A stretch of 64,000 nt of DNA from Armigeres subalbatus (taxonomy: Eukaryota > Arthropoda > Insecta > Diptera > Culicidae): NCBI RefSeq assembly GCF_024139115.2, contig NC_085140.1, positions 104,792,988 through 104,856,987 of the forward strand. Direction: 5' to 3'. Positions 1 through 9,712 of this stretch are shown here, piece after piece. The notes under the pieces were generated by a model, which did not search any database, was not told where the DNA came from, and saw nothing but the letters and a program-made list of their open reading frames with translations. A program made the translations under genes and the position numbers. The number at the start of each line of letters is the position of its first letter. The first letter of the stretch is position 1.

Positions 1-922
1 ATCCCTCCCTAGGCCATCTGCGGGTTGTGGGACTTGCCTAGGATGTGGTGGGGTTTGACAGTGGGTCCTGTTAAATTCCTATAAAAAGCTGCATGTTTCA
101 GCAAGTAGGCCCCACCAAAGCGACCGTGTGCCGCTCAAAGCGCACAAGCGCACAAGGTTTGCGCAGGCCCAATAAGTCGCCTGGAAAACCAATAATTACG
201 AACAGTATGAGAGATAATACGACTCGATATAATTGGCAAAGACCTAGGCGACGAATAAAGGATCACGACTGAAAGCTTGGAACATGGAACTGCAAGTTGC
301 TAGGTTTCGCAGGTTGTGACAGGATGATCTACGATGAATTACATCCCCGCAACTTCGACGTCGTGGCGCTGCAGGAGATTTGCTGGACAGGACAGAAAGT
401 GTAGAAAAGCGGGCATCGAGCGGCTACCTTCTACCAAAGCTGTGGCACCACCAACGAGCTGGGAACCGGCTTTATAGTGCTGGGTAAGGTGTGCCAACGT
501 GTGATTGGGTGGCAGCCAATAAACGCAAGGATGGGTAAGCTGAGGATTAAAGGCCGTTTCTTCAACTATAGCATCATTAACGTGCACTGCCCACGCGAAG
601 GGAGACCCGACGACGAAAAAGAAGTGTTCTACACACAGCTGGAGCAGACATACGATGGATGCCCACTGCGGGACGTCAAAATCGTCATCGGCGACATGAA
701 CGCACAGCTAGGAAGGGAGGAAATGTATAGACCGGTCATCGTACCGGATAGTCTGCACACCGTATCGAATGACAACAGCCAACCATGCATAAACTTCGCA
801 GCCTCCCACGGAATGGTAGTCCGAAGCACCTTCTTTCCCCGCAAAAATATCCACAAAGCCACATGGAGATCACCTAACCAAGAAACGGAAAACCAAAATC
901 GATCACGTTCTAATCGACGGTA

Positions 923-1124
923 CCCAAGCAACCAGAAGTTCAGATTTTACCTTAATTTACTCTTAACCGAACTAATTGGTTCACTATGGTTCACATCAAG
1001 TTCCAAGCATCCTTAACGGAACTTTAAAGTTCACTTTTACGCTCCCACCAAACTAAAAAATACTTAAAATGAGAGCTGATTAAGCCAAAATAGCCCATCT
1101 TATCCGAACTTCTGGTTGCTTGGG
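923..1124. mobile_element. MITE with CCCAAG termini inside RTE copy 1
   Basis: A 202-bp non-coding insertion with terminal inverted repeats CCCAAGCAACCAGAAGTTC and its complement, flanked by TA at 921-922 and 1125-1126. Joining the flanks restores the endonuclease reading expected from the RTE copy at 63418-64000, which has no insertion here. The TA duplication suggests a Tc1/mariner-type origin; the family assignment is inference. Related termini occur at 23081-23186 and at both ends of the 54396-63417 block. Confidence 0.85.
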
Positions 1125-2404
1125 TAAATTCTTTTTCGACATCACGAACGTCCGCACTTACCGCAGTGCGAATATTGAATCCGACTACTACCTCGTTGCA
1201 GTATGCCTGCACTCAAAACTCTCGACGGTATACAACACGCGTCGAAGTCGGACGCCACGGCTTAACATTGGGCGGCTACAAGACGGTAGACTAGCCCAAG
1301 AATACGCGCCGCAGCTGGAAGTGGCACTTCCAACGGAAGAGCAGCTAGGCGCAGCGTCTCTTGAAGATGGATGGGTAGATATTCGATCCGCCATTGGTAG
1401 CACCACAACCGCTGCACTTGGCACGGTGCCCCCGGATCAGAGAAACGACTGGTATGACGGCGAATGTGAGCAGTTAGTGAAAGAGAAGAATACAACATGG
1501 GCGAGATTGCTGCAACATCGCACGAGGGCGAATGAGGTACGTTATAAACGGGCGCGGAACAGACAAAACCCGATTTTCCGGAGGAAAAAGCGTCAGCAGG
1601 AAGATCGAGACCGTGAAGAGCCTGAGCAACTGTACCGCGCTAATAACACACGAAAGTTCAATGAGAAGTTGAACCGTTCACGTAAGGGCCACGTGCCACA
1701 GCCTGATATGTGTAAGGACATAAACGGGAACCTTCTTACGAACGAGCGTGAGGTGATCCAAAAGTGGCGGCAGCACTACGAAGAACACCTGAATGGCGAT
1801 GTGGCGGACGAAGATGGCGATATGGTGATGGACCTGGGAGAGCGCACGCAGGACATAATTTTACCGGCTCCGGATCTCCAGGAAATCCAGGAGGAGATTG
1901 GCCGGCTGAAGAAAAACAAAGCCCCTGGGGTTGACCAACTACCAGGAGAACTATTTAAACACGGTGGTGAGGCACTGGCTAGAGCGCTGCACTGGGTCAT
2001 TACCAAGATTTGGGAGGAGGAAGTTTTGCCGCAGGAGTGGATGGAAGGTGTCGTGTGTCCCATCTACAAAAAGGGCGATAAGCTGGATTGTATCAGCTAC
2101 CGCGCAATCACATTGCTGAACTCCGCCTACAAGGTACTCTCCTAAATTTTATGCCGTCGACTAGCACCAATTGCAAAAGAGTTCGTGGGGCAGTACCAGG
2201 CGGGTTTTATGGGCGAACGCTCCACCACGGACCAGGTGTTCGCCATTCGCCAAGTACTGCAGAAATGCTGCGAATACAACGTGCCCACACATCATTTATT
2301 CATCGACTTCAAAGCCGCATATGATACAATCGATCGCGACCAGCTATGGCAGCTAATGCACGAACACGGATTTCCGGATAAACTGACACGGTTGATCAAG
2401 CGAC

Positions 2405-2451
2405 GATGTGCGTAGTTCGAGATTGTGATGTGATGTGCGTAGTTCGAGATT
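2405..2451. repeat. 20-bp duplication in RT frame
   Basis: The 20 bases at 2405-2424 are repeated at 2432-2451, a 27-bp shift. The sister RTE copy lacks it. It falls just after DKLTRLIK in the RT and adds to the decay of this copy. Confidence 0.8.
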
Positions 2452-3067
2452 CAGGGACATTCTCGAGTCCCTTCGAAACGCGCAGAGGGTTACGGCAAGG
2501 TGATGGTCTTTCGTGTCTGCTATTCAACATCGCTTTGGAAGGGGTAATACGAAGAGCAGAGATTAACACGAGTGGAACAATTTTCAATAAGTTCGTCCAG
2601 CTATTTGGCTGGACGACGACATAGATATTATGGCACGTAACTTTGAGAAGATGGAGGAAGCCTACATCAGACTGAAAAGGGAGGCCAAGCGGATCGGACT
2701 AGCCATCAACACGTCGAAGACGAAGTACATGATAGGAAGAGGTTCAAGAGAAGACAATGTGAGCCACCCACCGCGAGTTTGCATCGGTGGTGACGAAATC
2801 GAGGTGGTTGAAGAATTTGTGTACTTGGGCTCACTGGTGACTGCCTAAAATGATGCCAGCAGAGAAATTCGGAGACGCATAGTGGCTGGAAATCGTACGT
2901 ACTTTGGACTCTGCAAGACGCTCCGATCGAATAGAGTTCGTCGCCGTACCAAAGAGTGTAGATCGGTTCCGCTGTTTACCGTGGGAAGCCTCCGTGACAA
3001 CTTCCCATAGTATCGTTGTACCCAAAGCAAGAAGAAGTTCCGAAGGAATATCCGGATGAATTTACAA

Positions 3068-3917
3068 AGACCTCTTCAGACGATTTTCGGAAAGAATCCC
3101 TGAAGGGAATTCCTGTAGCGGAAAGAATTTTTGAAGGATTTTCAAAAGAAATTATCGGAGAAATTCCTGGAGAAATTTCAGAATGAATTCTCAAACAAAT
3201 TTTCAAAGTAAAACCACGCAAAATCAAGATTTCGGAAAATTTAGAGGTGAGCCAGCCTAGGGCTGAAAGCCTCTAAAATAAAGACAATAATAATAATAAT
3301 AAGATTTCGGAAAGATTTTGCAAAGAAATTTCTGAAGGAATTGCCTCGGGAATTGCTAAAATCATTTCCGAAGAAAACTTACAAAAATTTTCAAAGGAAT
3401 TTCCAATAGAATTTTCGAAAAAAAAATACCTATCTGAATTTCCAAAGAAATTCCAAGTTTATCCAAAATTTCTTTTTGAAATAACTTTAAGAAATTCCAG
3501 GAAAATCAGTTTTTTTTTCAGGGCAATTTTGGTGTAAGACCTCTTCAGATGATTTTCGGAAAGAATCCCTGGAGGGAATTCCTGTAGCGGAAAGAATTTT
3601 TGAAGGATTTTCAAAAGAAATTATTGGAGAAATTCCTGGAGAAATTTCAGAATGAATTCTCAAACGAATTTTCAAAGTAAAACCACGCAAAATCAAGATT
3701 TCGGAAAGATTTTGCAAAGAAATTTCTGAAGGAATTGCTAAAATCATTTCCGAAGAAAACTTACAGAAATTTGCGAAGGAATTTCCAATAGAATTTTCGA
3801 AAAAAAATACCTATCTGAATTTCTACAGAAATTTCAAGTTTATCCAAAATTTCTTTTTGAAATAACTTTAAGAAATTCCAGGAAAATCAGTTTTTTTCAG
3901 GGCAATTTTGGTGTATA
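3068..3917. repeat. Tandem duplication of an AATTTCC-rich repeat
   Basis: Two head-to-tail units, about 3068-3536 and 3538-3917, agree closely over ~380 bp (both open with GACCTCTTCAGA and both end near AGGGCAATTTTGGTGT). The units consist of imperfect GGAATTTC/GAAATTCC motifs with no coding potential beyond low-complexity frames. Unit 1 carries the insertion at 3239-3300; unit 2 lacks it. Similar arrays occur at 34160, 37520, 39320 and 41790. Confidence 0.82.
3239..3300 (+). mobile_element. 62-bp hairpin-tail micro-retroposon with TSD
   Basis: A short insertion reading TAGAGG, then CAGCC-TAG-GGCTG, then CCTCTA, then AATAAAGACA and an (AAT)n tail. It is flanked by a perfect 13-bp duplication AAGATTTCGGAAA (3226-3238 and 3301-3313). 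The sister unit of the tandem duplication has one uninterrupted copy of that target near 3690. Same tail family as 42292-42344 (minus) and 52103-52153 (plus). Confidence 0.85.
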
Positions 3918-4118
3918 TAATTAATATCCATGGAAAATTTTCGATATGGTGGGTCACGTGTCCCATCGTGCCCCAGCTTAGCTCCGCCAGTTATTTTAGA
4001 ATTTGGCGGAAATTAATTTTTCTAGAGCAATTTTGACGTATATAATTAAATTTCAGTGAAAATCTCGGTAAAAATATTCGATTTGGTGAGTCACGTTCCC
4101 CAGCTTAGCTCCGCCAGT
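3918..4118. repeat. Paired dispersed repeat ending CCCCAGCTTAGCTCCGCCAG
   Basis: Two diverged copies (about 3918-3991 and 4030-4118) share TATATAATTAA, a GGTGRGTCACGT block and CCAGCTTAGCTCCGCCAG. A third copy lies on the minus strand at 34021-34105 (there AGCTGGGGCACGTGACC). It is non-coding and its family is not recognised. Confidence 0.6.
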
Positions 4119-4379
4119 GTACTCAACATGTTTTGAACAACAGAACAAAGAATACCGAAGCGACAATCTTTCTCGTAGTTTATAAAACTCTCGCCTCTTT
4201 TTATTGCACCAATTTGAATGATTTGAAGCATAGTAAATTTCAATTCGAGCATTTTGCTATCATTCTCTTTGCGAGTTCCTAAATCATCAACCTTTCTGCT
4301 TCCGTGCAGGTCCACATAACAACCCTATTTTAGAACAGTACTAAAATCTCTAAAACAAAACAAAGAAACGTCAAAACAA

Positions 4380-4444
4380 CTGTCAGTCGTCAGCTGCACT
4401 CGCGAGTCGCGAAAGACCGAAAAAATCTTTTTACTGCAATTTAG
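4380..4444 (+). other. Probable 5' untranslated first exon of NDUFA8
   Basis: CAGTCGTCAGCTGCACTCGCGAGTCGCG followed by ATTTAG|GTGAGA gives a good splice donor at 4445. An acceptor (GATTTCAG, ending 4556) lies 24 bases before the ATG at 4581, so a 112-bp leader intron is likely. The local GC rise and TCAGT start-like motifs fit a promoter-proximal exon. The transcription start cannot be fixed by eye. Confidence 0.5.
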
Positions 4445-4580
4445 GTGAGAATTCCAAAATAAATCCTATGTTTTAAATTATCATAATTGTTGCAATCTGC
4501 GGCAACTTTTATGCAATCCAACCAACAATGCCTTGTAACTGGTTTTCCGATTTCAGGGCTCCAGTGGTGCGAGCATCAGA

Positions 4581-5791
4581 ATGGTTCTTACGAACGATGT
4601 TTATCTCCCGAGCGAAGCGGAGCTCACCGTTCCGGAGGTGAACCTTTCGGGACCTGCTCTGAGGGCCGGTGCCTTCCATCTGGGCAAGGCTTGCGAGGCG
4701 GAGAATAATGTGAGTAATGTGTGGATGGATGGTCGAAACGGTTCACGGCTTTGATGGGTACCGTTTTCAAGCAATCGGTTTGTTATATAATTTGTTCCCG
4801 ACATAACCACGACCTAAGGAAAATAATAACAATCTGTTGTGTATAGATGGTTTTTATTGAATTTTGTGGCAAAACCTAACTCGCTGGACATTGGAAAGTT
4901 AACTATTCATGAATTAACTTCCTATTGTGATAATCTGGTAACAGTAATCACTCAACTCCCTAGGTAAAATTTGACCGGGCCAGGTAAAGCAAATTTTATA
5001 CCTACCAAAGGTGTGCTGAGAGTGCAGCGTCTTAAAACAGTAAACGTTTTCGAAAATATTCTGACAACTGTAATAGTTCATTGAACATTTCCATCGGATA
5101 AATATTTGTAGCAACAGAAACCTTCCTACTAGCTTCATACATAACATAATTTACCTTCGTTAAATGTCTTTCGCCATACAAATTTCTGGTTGATATCAGA
5201 GTAATTAATCAGAAATAACCACAACATTGTATTATCAGTGATGAACTTGAGTATAAATAAATAATCATTAAAATAATGTCTTTAAAAATAGAGTATTCAG
5301 CAGGCTTCTGATGATATTTTAATTTTTAGGAATTTATGCTGTGTCGTCAAGAACTAAACGATCCTCGGGCTTGCATTAACGAAGGTAAAGCTGTTACCAA
5401 CTGTGCGCTGGATTTCTTCCGCAAGGTTAAGAAGTCCTGTGCACAGGAGTTTACCCAATATGCCAACTGCCTGGACAAGAGCAGTGGCGATCTGAGATTC
5501 CAATAGTAAGTTTGAACTACAATGCTCGTTAAACAAATTGGTTTTCAGCGTCTGATTACAATTTCCAGCTGCCGCAAGACCCAGGGCGTGTATGACAAGT
5601 GCGTACAAGACAATTTACACATTGAACGGCCGGATTACGGGTACTTCACCAGGGCCAAGGTTCACGCTACGGATCGCCCAGCACCGCCCAAAAAGGAGAA
5701 AACCGTGTATCCGGATGCCACCCCCGGATTGCCAGACGATTATCCGCGTCCAGAAGCCAAGTATGGTTCCCGTTTCCACTGGTTGAACTAA
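4581..5791 (+). CDS. NDUFA8 (ND-19): NADH dehydrogenase [ubiquinone] 1 alpha subcomplex subunit 8
   Basis: Accessory subunit of mitochondrial respiratory complex I, a twin-CHCH protein that family members show on the intermembrane-space side of the membrane arm. Three coding exons join in frame: 4581-4709, 5330-5505 and 5569-5791, with GT-AG introns of 620 and 63 bp, giving 175 residues, close to the usual ~172. Four CX9C motifs are complete: C38/C48, C58/C68, C80/C90 and C103/C113, which form two disulfide-linked helical hairpins in this family. The C-terminus is proline- and lysine-rich and ends RFHWLN, as in other NDUFA8 proteins. There is no cleavable presequence, as expected for import by the Mia40 route. 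The start is the first ATG after the leader-intron acceptor and opens MVLTNDVYLP. No lesion is seen. This is the only complete host gene in the window and sits between transposons. Confidence 0.96.
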
Positions 5792-6235
5792 GGGAGGTAC
5801 CGAACAATTAAACCTTTGTAGCAATTTGATTGTTTTAAAGGGTGCACTTCGTGGAGCACTTTTCAAAATACATTAACATTATCATTATGAAATGCGTACT
5901 TTTGGTGGATTATTACAGCCGAACAATTCTTTAGTTAGATCTTCACTGCTTTAATAAGTGAGAATATTAATGAGCGCCTGTTCACCAATTAAGTGTTGCT
6001 TACAAAATGCACACTAAGGCCTTCCGGATATGTAGGGGGGTTGTGTAAGCCAGTATTTTAAAACACCTAGCAACGATTTATTAACAGAGTACGGACTAAG
6101 ACATTTATCGCCAAATTCGTGACGACCAAAATTAAATCCGCGCCATTTCCGACTTCAAATGCAATCCATGAGAAATATCTATTTTTGAACACAACATTAT
6201 GAAGATGTTTACTTTTTACCCTTCTTACACCCAAG
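5792..6235 (+). other. NDUFA8 3' flank
   Basis: Untranslated sequence and AT-rich intergenic DNA. No canonical AATAAA follows the stop closely; AATACA near 5867 is a possible weak poly(A) signal. Nothing coding is seen. Confidence 0.5.
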
Positions 6236-6304
6236 TCATATATACCAATCAACCCAGCTCGACAAACTGAGCATATGTGTGTGTGCGTGTGTGTGTGTGT
6301 TTTT
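6236..6304 (+). repeat. Left arm of composite tandem-repeat element, ending in (TG)n
   Basis: TATATACCAATCAACCCAGC, then CTCGACAAACTGAG and a (TG)n tract. This matches the corresponding part of the uninterrupted copy on the minus strand at 23538-24191. The right arm resumes at 8037 after the R1-type insertion. Confidence 0.7.
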
Positions 6305-8032
6305 TTTTCTTCCTAAGCAATGGAGGGGGAATCTGCTCAACAGACATCCTGGGTTGGGCGTCCAGGAAGTGCGGGGTTAGGGATCACCTCCATCAGCAAA
6401 CGAGGGAGGCAGGACTACATCCCCGACCCGTTAACCGTTTGCATTGCCGCCAAGCCCATCGTCCCTTCGGTACAACCAGAAAGTAATGCTTCAAAGGGGG
6501 GCCAGTGCACAATGCTCGACTTCGCGCCTGCTTCCCTCTGCACGACTGGTATCAAGAATGATGATGCAGCGTGCACCCCAAATTGACCTCTCTTAGATAG
6601 GGCCTATTCGCCAACAGACAGAGGGACTTGCCGACGCGGTGCCTACGCCTGCCCCAGCCTTGACGAGGACCCCTTTCCGTCCTCGGGCTCGGAACCCGCC
6701 CGGAACGCCTCGAAAGCGAAGTTACCATGTTGTTTTCGCGCGGCCACTTGTTCGATAAAAGAATCGAGTTCGACCACAGGGCACCGGTATGAGCTTATCA
6801 TCTATCATTACCCCCAAGAGTTTGATGGAGCGTTCAGAGGTGACCAGTTGTCTGCCCTTATCACCGCTTGTTGCTCCGACTTTCGGTTGTTAACAACAAC
6901 CACCTCAGTCTTGTGGTGAGCCAGTTCCAACTTCCTGGAACTCATTTACTCCTCCACAATTCCGATCGAGTAGGCTGCAGTCAACTCCACCTCTTCGATC
7001 GATTCGCCGTAAACCTCCAGCGTAATATCGTCAGCGAAGCCGACGATTACCACGCCCACCGGGAACTTCAACCTCAAGACACCGTCGTACATGACGTTCC
7101 ATAGCACCAGACCCAGTATGGAACCATGCGGAACCACTGAGGTTATGTCAACGCACTTCCGACCCGCCTCCGTGTCGTATACCAGTACTCGATTCTGGAA
7201 GTAGCTTCCGAGCATCTTGTACAGGTACTCGGGAATTCCAAGACGTAGGAGCGCATCTGCAATAGCTGCCCAACTGACACTATTGAAAGCATTCCTCACG
7301 TTGAGAGTCACTACTGCACAATAGCGAACTCCCCTCCTCTTACGCTGGATAGCTATCTCCGCGGATTTGGTAACCGACAAGATAGCGTCTACGGTCGACT
7401 TACCCTTTCGGAAGCCAAACTGGTTACTCGATAGACCATCCGCACCCTCCGTGCGTATCAACAACCTGTTGAGGATGATCTTCTCGAGCACCTTCCCCGC
7501 CATATCAAGCAGGCATATTGGTCTATATGCCGACGACGGATCCCCCGGTGGTTTTCCCGCCTTTGGCAATAGGACCAAGCTCTGCCTTTTCCATGCTTCA
7601 GGGAAGACTCCCTCGTCCAGGCATCTCTGTATGACAGATCTGAACATCTCGGGAGCCTCAGCAATGGCCGCTTTGATGGCCAGGTTTGGAATACCATCCG
7701 GTCCTGGCGCCTTACCTACACTAAGGGACTGTGCAATCCCTGCAAGTTCCGCCATAGTTACTCTTCCCTCGTCGGCCACCCTGGCCCCTGGCGGCTCCAC
7801 AAAGGGAGGCCAGGGACTTGGGTCGTGACGTGGGAAGAGCCCCGCGATGATCCTCTGTAGGGGCCATCGCCCCACGTGTCTTGGCCATTACGACCCTATA
7901 GGCGTCACCCCATGGATTCGCGTTGGCACTTTGACACAGGTCCTCGAAGCGGGCTTTTTCGCTTGATATAATCTTAGTCTATAGAGCGGCTCTAGCAGCC
8001 ACGAACGCCACTCGTCGTTCAACACGCTCCTC
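6305..8032 (-). mobile_element. R1-type LINE, 5'-truncated copy inserted in (TG)n
   Basis: Minus-strand RT domain (readable 8032 down to about 6946) with KAPGPDGIPN, FGFRKGKSTVDAI, NAFNSVSW and GFADDITLEVYGES. It is 5'-truncated: coding begins mid-ORF2 (REEERVERRVAFVAARAA in a neighbouring frame) right against a (TG)n tract. It ends on the other side with an A-run (T-run on plus at 6301-6309) against (TG)n at about 6275-6300. The RT is near intact but carries VPHGS where VPQGS is usual and lacks its thumb and C-terminal zinc region (deleted near 6800). The residual 3' segment 6310-6780 matches copies at 12800-13400 and 36038-36484. Clade placement (R1, perhaps Waldo/Mino-like) rests on motifs and target type. 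Confidence 0.82.
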
Positions 8033-8045
8033 CTCTGTGTGTGTA

Positions 8046-8117
<72 letters not shown>

Positions 8118-8152
8118 TGTGTGTGTGAGTGTGTGTGTGTGTGCGTCTGTGC
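8033..8152. repeat. (TG)n microsatellite
   Basis: About 110 bases of near-pure TG with a few TATG and TGGG variants. It is the core of the composite repeat and forms the target-like flank of the R1-type insertion. Long HTHT/CVCV reading frames here are artefacts. Confidence 0.97.
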
Positions 8153-8680
8153 GCACCCACCCAAAAAAAAATGTCACTCATTTTTCAGGTACTTATCCTT
8201 AACCGATTTACTCGAGTTGCATTCGACGCAGGACACTCTGCCATTGTTTCCCATTGAAAATTGGTCAGATCGGACTATGGGCTCGGAAGTTATGGCCAAA
8301 ATACCACTTTTATTACAGAAAAAAATGTCACTCATTTTTCATGCACTTATCCTTAACCGATTTACTCGCAACAAATTGCATTCGACGCAGGATACTCTGC
8401 CATTGTTTCCTATTGAAAATTGGTCAGATCGAACTATGGGCTCGGAAGTTATGGCCAAAATACCACTTTTTTATAGAAAAATTGAGTAAAAAAATGTCAC
8501 TCATTTTTCAGGCACATATCCTTAACCGATTTACTCGCAATAAACGCAAGATACTCTGCCATTGCTTCCTATTGAAAATTGGGCAGATCGGACTATGAGC
8601 TCAAGAGTAATGGCCAAAATACTATTTTTATAATGCACGAGAAAGGCACCATTACCGCTAGGTGGATTAATCAGGGTTTT
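8153..8680 (+). repeat. Composite element right arm: ~160-bp tandem units
   Basis: About three units of ~160 bp, each with CACTCATTTTTCA, CTTATCCTTAACCGATTTAC, GCATTCGACGCAGGA, CCATTGTTTCCTATTGAAAA, CAGATCGGACTATGGGCTC and TTATGGCCAAAATAC. It closes with GAGAAAGGCACCATTACCGC and TAGGTGGATTAATC, also present after the larger array at 36487-37520. Non-coding. Confidence 0.85.
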
Positions 8681-8689
8681 TTATATAAT

Positions 8690-9712
8690 GGTGTGATAAT
8701 GTTCCATGATGGTTCTCCAACTAACACACAAGCTTCAGAATCTTTAAAACACTCTGTTGGTCTTTTAGACCTCCAATATCTGAACTCATATATGACGCCG
8801 TAAATATCCCGGGAATGTTATGATTTGTATATATTTGGTATATTGATGTCCCATGGGGTTTCTACAACTGACACATACGTTCAGGATCCTATGATTCACA
8901 ATGTTGGCCTTGTAGACCTCCAATATCTGATTCAAAAATTGTTTGGAGCACCGTAGATATTCTGGGAATGTTTCAATTTTCATATACTGGTGTAATGATG
9001 TCTCATGGGGTTTTTACAACCAACACATACGCTGAGTTGCCTTTGAATCACTCTGTTTGTCTTGTAGATCCCCAAGATCTGAATTCAAGAAATATTTGGA
9101 GTACCGTAGATACTCTGGGATTTTTTTTTTGTATATACTGGTGTAATGATGTTCCATGAGGCTTCTCCAACTAACACACAAGCTCGGAAATCAATGAATC
9201 ACTTTGTTGGTCTTGTAGACCTCCAATGTCTGAATTCAAGAATGATTTGGATTACCCCAGGAACTCTGGGAATGCTGTGATTTGCATATTCTGGTGTAAT
9301 GATGTCCCAAGGGGTTGCTCCAACTAACGTACAAGCTCAGGACCCTATAAATCACTCTGTTGGTGTTGTAGAACTTCAATATCTGAACTCAAGAATGGTT
9401 TGGAGTACCGTAGCTATTCTGGGAATGTGGATGTTTTTATATATTGACATAATCACGTCCCATGGGGGTTTTTACAACTAACACACAAGCTCAGGAGCCT
9501 ATCAATCACTCTGTTGGTCTTGTAGGCCTCCAAGATCTGAACTCACGAATAGTTCGGAGTACCGTAGATATTCTGGTAATGTTGTATTTTGTATATACTG
9601 CTGAAATAATGTTCCATGAGGGCTCCTCCAACTAACACACAAGCTCGGGAACCTATGAATTACTCTGTTGATCCCTGTAGACCTCCAAGATCTGAACTCA
9701 AGGAAAGTTTGG
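8690..9712 (+). repeat. ~150-bp satellite, about seven units
   Basis: Seven units start near 8702, 8848, 8999, 9150, 9303, 9449 and 9609. Each carries CCATGRGG, CAACTAACACACAAGCTC, TCACTCTGTTGGTCTTGTAG, ACCTCCAA, TCTGAACTCA and GGAGTACCGTAGATATTCTG. Units 1, 4 and 7 share GTTCCATGA and CTCC while 3 and 6 share TTTTTACAAC, suggesting a three-unit higher-order repeat of ~450 bp. It lies between two R1 fragments. Confidence 0.85.

Larger units (their letters stand above)
1..2957 (+). mobile_element. RTE-clade LINE, decayed copy 1 (endonuclease + reverse transcriptase)
   Basis: Decayed LINE coding for an apurinic-type endonuclease followed by reverse transcriptase (RT), the RTE arrangement that annotators often label craniofacial development protein 2-like. 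Endonuclease residues are readable from about 283, with VALQEICW near 360 and VIGDMNAQLGREE near 690; the RT has SYRAITLLNSAYKVLS (about 2095-2143), FIDFKAAYDTID (about 2300) and FVYLGSLVTA (about 2815). Lesions seen: a stop early in the endonuclease (about 400), a 202-bp DNA element at 923-1124, a stop after AYKVLS, a 27-bp local duplication near 2405, a frameshift that destroys the FADD box near 2610, and loss of the C-terminus at about 2957. The first ~230 bases look like its 5' untranslated region, so the true 5' end may lie before the window. It cannot be active. It aligns well with the minus-strand copy at 52335-54395 plus 63418-64000. Confidence 0.88.

Noticed and set aside
5547..5568. 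Alternative acceptor for NDUFA8 exon 3 at TTTTCAG (5547)
   Set aside because: It would add residues and break the Y-C-R-K-T junction and the fourth CX9C context; the acceptor ending 5568 keeps phase and family length.
8037..8489. 150- and 97-codon frames rich in CVCV or HTHT
   Set aside because: They translate the (TG)n microsatellite and the tandem units; no gene.
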